DNA from: DASXMT01 sp963812965
Lineage (GTDB): Bacteria; Actinomycetota; Acidimicrobiia; Acidimicrobiales; RAAP-2
Assembly: GCA_963812965.1 (NCBI GenBank)
Contig: CAWEXG010000016.1
Coordinates: 1 to 9,947, forward strand
Direction: 5' to 3'
Length of the DNA stretch: 9,947 nucleotides
Each line of letters begins with the position of its first letter. Position 1 is the stretch's first letter. Both the position numbers and the translations under genes were made by a program. The notes under the pieces are model-generated. The model searched no databases, was not told the origin of the DNA, and saw only the letters and a list, made by a program, of their open reading frames with translations. This document shows, piece by piece, positions 7,023 to 9,947 of this stretch.

Positions 7023-7301
7023 ATGCCGAAGACTCATGGAACGAAAGCAGACGGGACCCCTATCACCGACGAGATGGTGGAGGCGATGGCCGACGAGGCC
7101 GAACATGGCTACAAGGTCGACGATCTGCTGCGCCGTCGCACCGGCGGTCGGCCGTCGATGGGATCAGCACCTTCGTCGGTCGAGTCCGTTCGCCTCGATC
7201 CCGAGCTGAAGCGGGACCTGTTGTTGCGAGCGTCCGAGCAGCACATCAGCGTCTCGGAGGCGATCCGCCAAGCCCTACGCCAGTACGTGAAGGCGAGCTG
7301 A
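7023..7301 (+). CDS. CopG-like ribbon-helix-helix antitoxin
   Basis: 92 residues, intact. The N-terminal half (PKTHGTKADGTPITDEMVEA, then the acidic ADEAEHGYKVDDLL and RRRTGGRPSMG) is flexible and likely wraps the toxin. The C-terminal half (SVESVRLDPELKRDLLLRA, then SVSEAIRQALRQYV) is a ribbon-helix-helix domain: a beta strand with VRLD, helix 1, then helix 2 with SEAIRQAL. Such proteins dimerise, bind the operon's operator and neutralise the partner toxin. ATG 7023 is chosen because AAAGGTGG (7010-7017) precedes it with suitable spacing; GTG 7014 is an in-frame alternative. Toxin-first order with near-overlap indicates translational coupling. It is one of the few undamaged genes in the window. 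The family is clear; the exact class of the pair is inferred. Confidence 0.85.
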   Translation: MPKTHGTKADGTPITDEMVEAMADEAEHGYKVDDLLRRRTGGRPSMGSAPSSVESVRLDPELKRDLLLRASEQHISVSEAIRQALRQYVKAS

Positions 7302-7342
7302 CCGGGCGCCAGTTCCAAGAGTAAGAGGCTACACAGAAGAGT

Positions 7343-7418
7343 TGCGTGGCCCCCCGTCCGGGGTTAGGGGGCGGGGGACCACACACTATTGGCCGGTTCC
7401 CAGGCTGGTCGAGCTGGG
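7343..7418. repeat. 76-bp dispersed repeat, copy 2 (pairs with 2098-2173)
   Basis: Matches 2098-2173 at 75 of 76 positions. It lies about 110 bases past the stop of surface-protein copy B and 42 bases past the antitoxin stop, repeating the context of copy 1: between a plus-strand gene and a converging surface-protein gene. Confidence 0.9.
7346..7382. terminator. GC-rich hairpin, probable bidirectional terminator, copy 2
   Basis: GTGGCCCCCCG at 7346-7356 pairs with CGGGGGACCAC at 7372-7382, with a 15-base loop identical to copy 1. It would insulate the TA operon (+) from surface-protein B (-). Confidence 0.6.
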
Positions 7419-7529
7419 GAACAGCCGGCGTTCTCTTGGCGTTACTGGCCGTCCGGCCCGCTGTCCCTGGGGCAAGAAACAAGCACCCAGGAACAACGAA
7501 CCGCACGTCCTTCTTGGTTCTGACGCTCC

Positions 7530-9098
7530 TTACGGTGCAATAGCGACCACCGGAGCGGTGAAGCTGCTCACTCCTGAGCCGTTGAACGGTGCGTTGCCGA
7601 AGGTGAAGATGCCGCCGTCTTGAGCGCCTAACCAGTAGCCACCGCCGTTCGAGGTTGGCACGATGCCGACCACTGGGGCGTTGGATTGACCGGCGGCAGA
7701 GCCACTGAAGCCGGCGTCGCCAAAGGTGAAGACCCCTCCGTCCTTTGCGACCAGCCAGTAGCCGTTGCCATCGGGCGTAGCTGCCATGCCGACGACTGGG
7801 GCGTTCAGCGACTGTCCACCCTCTGAGCCGTTGAAGGTGGCGTCCCCAAAGGTGAAGATGCCGCCGTCGGAAGCCACCAGCCAGTAGCCACCTCCGTCAG
7901 GAGTAATGGCCATGCCGACGACTGGGGCGTTCAGCGACTGTCCACCCTCTGAGCCGTTGAAGGCGGCGTCGCCGAAGGTGAAGATGCCGCCGTCGGCTGC
8001 CACCAGCCAGTAGCCCTTGCCGTCAGGGGTTGCGGCCATGCCGACGATGGGCTGGTTCAGGTGTTGGCCACCTTCCGAGCCGTAGTAAGCAGCGTCGCCG
8101 AAGGTGAAGATCCCGCCGTCAGCGCCAACCAGCCAGTAGCCCTTGTTGTCAGGCGTTGCTGCCATGCCAACAATCGGTGCGTTGAGCGATTGTCCGGCCT
8201 CAGAGCCGTAGTTCCCGGCGTTGCCGAAGGCGGACACCGCACCGTTGGAAGCGACCATGCGATACCCGGTGGTCGACGGGGCCAGCACCGTAAGAGTGGC
8301 TGGGTTGGTGGTGGCAGCTGGTCCTGCAGCGTTACTGAAGACAGCCTGGTACTGGTTGCCGTTGTCAGACGCTGTAGTAGCTGGTGTGGTGTAGGAGTCA
8401 GAAGTGGCACCACTGATGTTGGACCATGTCGATCCTCCATTGCTGGACACCTGCCATTGAACCGTCGGTGTCGGGCTCCCACTGGCTGCGGTGGTGAACG
8501 TTGTGGTCGCACCGGCACTGGCCGTCTGGTTCGTGGGTTGAGTAGTGATGGTTGGAGCTGTGCCCACTTGGAAGTTCACCGGATCGGACGTCTGAGCCGG
8601 TGTGGGACCACCGCTCCACACCGCCGTCAGCGTGTGTGCGCCAGGCGCCAGAGATGTCGTGGTGAGGGTGGCGATGCCGGCATTGGGATTCCCGAGGCTC
8701 GGGACACCCACCGTTCCGATGTCAGTGGTCCCGTCGAAGAAGTCCACCTGTCCCACAATGCGATCGTCTTGGAAATCCGAAGGGGCTGGATTAACCGTGG
8801 CGGTCAGGGTCACTGGTGCACCAACCAGAGCCGAACCAGTCGGGCTCGTGGTGAGCGTGGTGCCTGACACAGTGACCTGTTGCACGACGGCTGGTGCCGT
8901 CGGATCGGCCGGGTTACAAGCGTACGAGACAGCGTTATCGGTCTTAACGACAAAGCTCAGGGATGAGATAGCAACCGGAATGACGGTGCCGGGCGTACCG
9001 GAGATCGGCACCGTGGAAGACAGTCCGGTCCAGCTCGCCGAGTCGATGCCGTTGGCGATCATCGGAGTCACCGACGGAGGTGTGGATCGTGCCACCAC
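7530..9098 (-). CDS. Surface-protein copy B: intact C-terminal frame (Ig-like domains plus six-repeat array)
   Basis: A 522-codon uninterrupted frame, the C-terminal part of a larger exported protein; the apparent start at 9098 lies just past a frameshift near 9084 and is not a real start. It opens SVTPMIANGIDSASWTGLSS and VPISGTPGTVIPVAISSLSF, then SYACNPADPTAPAVVQQVTV, a group-3 Ig-like domain (VGQVDFFDGTTDIGTVGVP, then LAPGAHTLTAVWSGG), an I-set-like Ig (TTQPTNQTASAGATTTF, VQWQVSSNGGSTWSNISG) and six repeats ending APVVAIAP with TAA at 7530-7532. It has no sortase motif and no terminal membrane helix, so attachment to the cell would have to be noncovalent, or the protein is released. It is the tandem paralogue of copy A, close to identical over long stretches. 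Role unknown; adhesion or ligand binding is a guess. Confidence 0.85.
   Translation of the reverse strand: MVARSTPPSVTPMIANGIDSASWTGLSSTVPISGTPGTVIPVAISSLSFVVKTDNAVSYACNPADPTAPAVVQQVTVSGTTLTTSPTGSALVGAPVTLTATVNPAPSDFQDDRIVGQVDFFDGTTDIGTVGVPSLGNPNAGIATLTTTSLAPGAHTLTAVWSGGPTPAQTSDPVNFQVGTAPTITTQPTNQTASAGATTTFTTAASGSPTPTVQWQVSSNGGSTWSNISGATSDSYTTPATTASDNGNQYQAVFSNAAGPAATTNPATLTVLAPSTTGYRMVASNGAVSAFGNAGNYGSEAGQSLNAPIVGMAATPDNKGYWLVGADGGIFTFGDAAYYGSEGGQHLNQPIVGMAATPDGKGYWLVAADGGIFTFGDAAFNGSEGGQSLNAPVVGMAITPDGGGYWLVASDGGIFTFGDATFNGSEGGQSLNAPVVGMAATPDGNGYWLVAKDGGVFTFGDAGFSGSAAGQSNAPVVGIVPTSNGGGYWLGAQDGGIFTFGNAPFNGSGVSSFTAPVVAIAP
7533..8267 (-). repeat. Six tandem ~41-residue propeller-like repeats, copy B
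   Basis: 245 codons, six units in one frame: GYRMVASNGAVSAFG, GYWLVGADGGIFTFG, GYWLVAADGGIFTFG, GYWLVASDGGIFTFG, GYWLVAKDGGVFTFG, GYWLGAQDGGIFTFG. Most units also carry GS(E/A).GQ and P(V/I)VGMA.TPD. The variant first and short last units match those in copy A position by position, so the array has not expanded or shrunk since duplication. Confidence 0.9.
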
Positions 9099-9947
9099 CC
9101 GGAGAGAGCCCGATGGTGGCGTTGCTCACAGACTGATCGGTGCTAGGTCCAGCAAGCGGGTCGATGTTCAGCGTCAGATCGAGAGCATTGACAGGCACGG
9201 TCGAACCACTCGGTGCGCAGGCCTGGCACGGTGGCCACGGCCACCACTGACGCATTGAGTGTCGGATAGGACAAAATAGTGGTCTGACAGACGAACGGCG
9301 TACCTGGAGCCGCTGGTGCCACAGTGAACGTCTGGGAGTAAGTGCTCGAATCGTAGACCGGGTCACCGGAGTACTCGAAGGTGAGCGTATGGGTACCGGG
9401 GATCAATCCTGCGGTACTGAAGTAGTAAAACCCTGAACCACCGCTATCGGTCAACGTGGAACTGCCCACCACCGTTCCGTCGACCAAGTACGTCAATGTG
9501 CCTGTCGGATCTGGCATGATGCCGTAGGGATCTGACGCAGCCCTCAAATAGAGGGACGGTTGGATCGCGTACCCCTCGGGTACCGGTGTCGTGGGAATAC
9601 TGTTGTTGCCGAAGCTCACCTGCGGCCGTGCACCGTAAGTCATGGTGAAGGTGCCAACGGCCTCGGGAGCGCCACTACCGGTCGGGGCGATGGAGTTGAA
9701 CGGGCTGTCGGACGGGGTGCAGGTATCGCCTGGGTCCGTTCGGTCAGTGCAGCTCCCGTTGTAGAGCGTTGCAAAGACTTGTGCACCCCCGGGACCAAAC
9801 AGATTGGGGTCGTACGTCAGTGAAATCTGGAGATTGAGGGTGATCGAAGCTCCAGGAGCAAGTGAGAACGAGCTGGGTGGTGTGCCGCACGAGGTTGCGA
9901 ACCCGCTGAAGTACACGGTCAGATTTTCGCCAGGAGAAGATGTTGGC
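9085..9947 (-). CDS. Surface-protein copy B: upstream part, frameshifted and cut by the window edge
   Basis: The same gene as 7530-9098, continuing off the right edge; its signal peptide is outside the window. From the edge the frame reads PTSSPGENLTVYFSGF, CGTPPSSFSLAPGASITLNL, then TMTYGARPQVSFGNNSIPTT and PEGYAIQPSLYLRAASDPYG, then an Ig-like unit (LTYLVDGTVVGSSTLTDSGG, then AGLIPGTHTLTFEYSGDP). It passes VAVATVP and loses frame near 9216, where one extra G relative to copy A breaks the reading before APSGSTVPVNALDLTLNIDP. A second extra G near 9084 (GGTGTGGATCG versus GGCGTGATCG in copy A) moves it into the 7530-9098 frame. Removing both bases gives one continuous frame from edge to stop. 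A standard gene finder would split it into pieces at 9143-9916 and 8944-9366. Confidence 0.75.

Noticed and set aside
8061..8867. 268-codon plus-strand open frame antisense to copy B
   Set aside because: It mirrors the Ig and repeat coding region, has no RBS or recognisable domain, and arises from GC-rich codon structure on the other strand.
8602..9258. 218-codon plus-strand open frame
   Set aside because: Antisense to copy B; its composition follows the complement of Thr/Val/Pro-rich coding sequence.

Overview
The window looks like GC-rich actinobacterial DNA, most likely Acidimicrobiia or a relative. This is a judgement from GC content, actinobacterial codon use, and two genes carrying the repeat GYWLVAADGGIFTFGDA, which I know mainly from surface proteins of that class. 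No rRNA, tRNA, insertion sequence or CRISPR array is visible.

Layout: (1) 20-1245 (+), a full-length amidase-signature enzyme whose motifs are conserved but scattered over several frames. (2) 1526-1899 (+), a small VOC/glyoxalase-fold protein with a good RBS, also frameshifted. (3) 2098-2173, a GC-rich hairpin repeat between converging genes. (4) 2279-6272 (-), surface-protein copy A: promoter, RBS, signal peptide, several Ig-like domains and a C-terminal array of six ~41-residue repeats, broken by about a dozen frameshifts. (5) 6780-7301 (+), a toxin-antitoxin-like pair; the toxin is frameshifted near its start and the ribbon-helix-helix antitoxin is intact. (6) 7343-7418, a second copy of the hairpin repeat, again between converging genes. 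(7) 7530-9947 (-), surface-protein copy B, a tandem paralogue of A that runs off the right edge. It has a long intact C-terminal frame and two single-base frameshifts near 9084 and 9216.

The main biology is a tandem pair of secreted Ig/propeller-like proteins on one strand. Each is followed by the same 76-bp terminator-like element (one mismatch between copies), and a toxin-antitoxin cassette sits between the 3' end of B and the 5' end of A. Both C-terminal arrays have exactly six units, which suggests a six-bladed propeller.

A caution governs the whole window. Almost every gene is interrupted by single-base indels while its amino-acid motifs stay intact in neighbouring frames. Indels are densest on the left (roughly one per 100-200 bases in the amidase and VOC genes) and sparse on the right. 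That fits uncorrected sequencing errors, perhaps near a contig end, at least as well as true gene decay. 'Pseudogene' below means 'frameshifted as given'.
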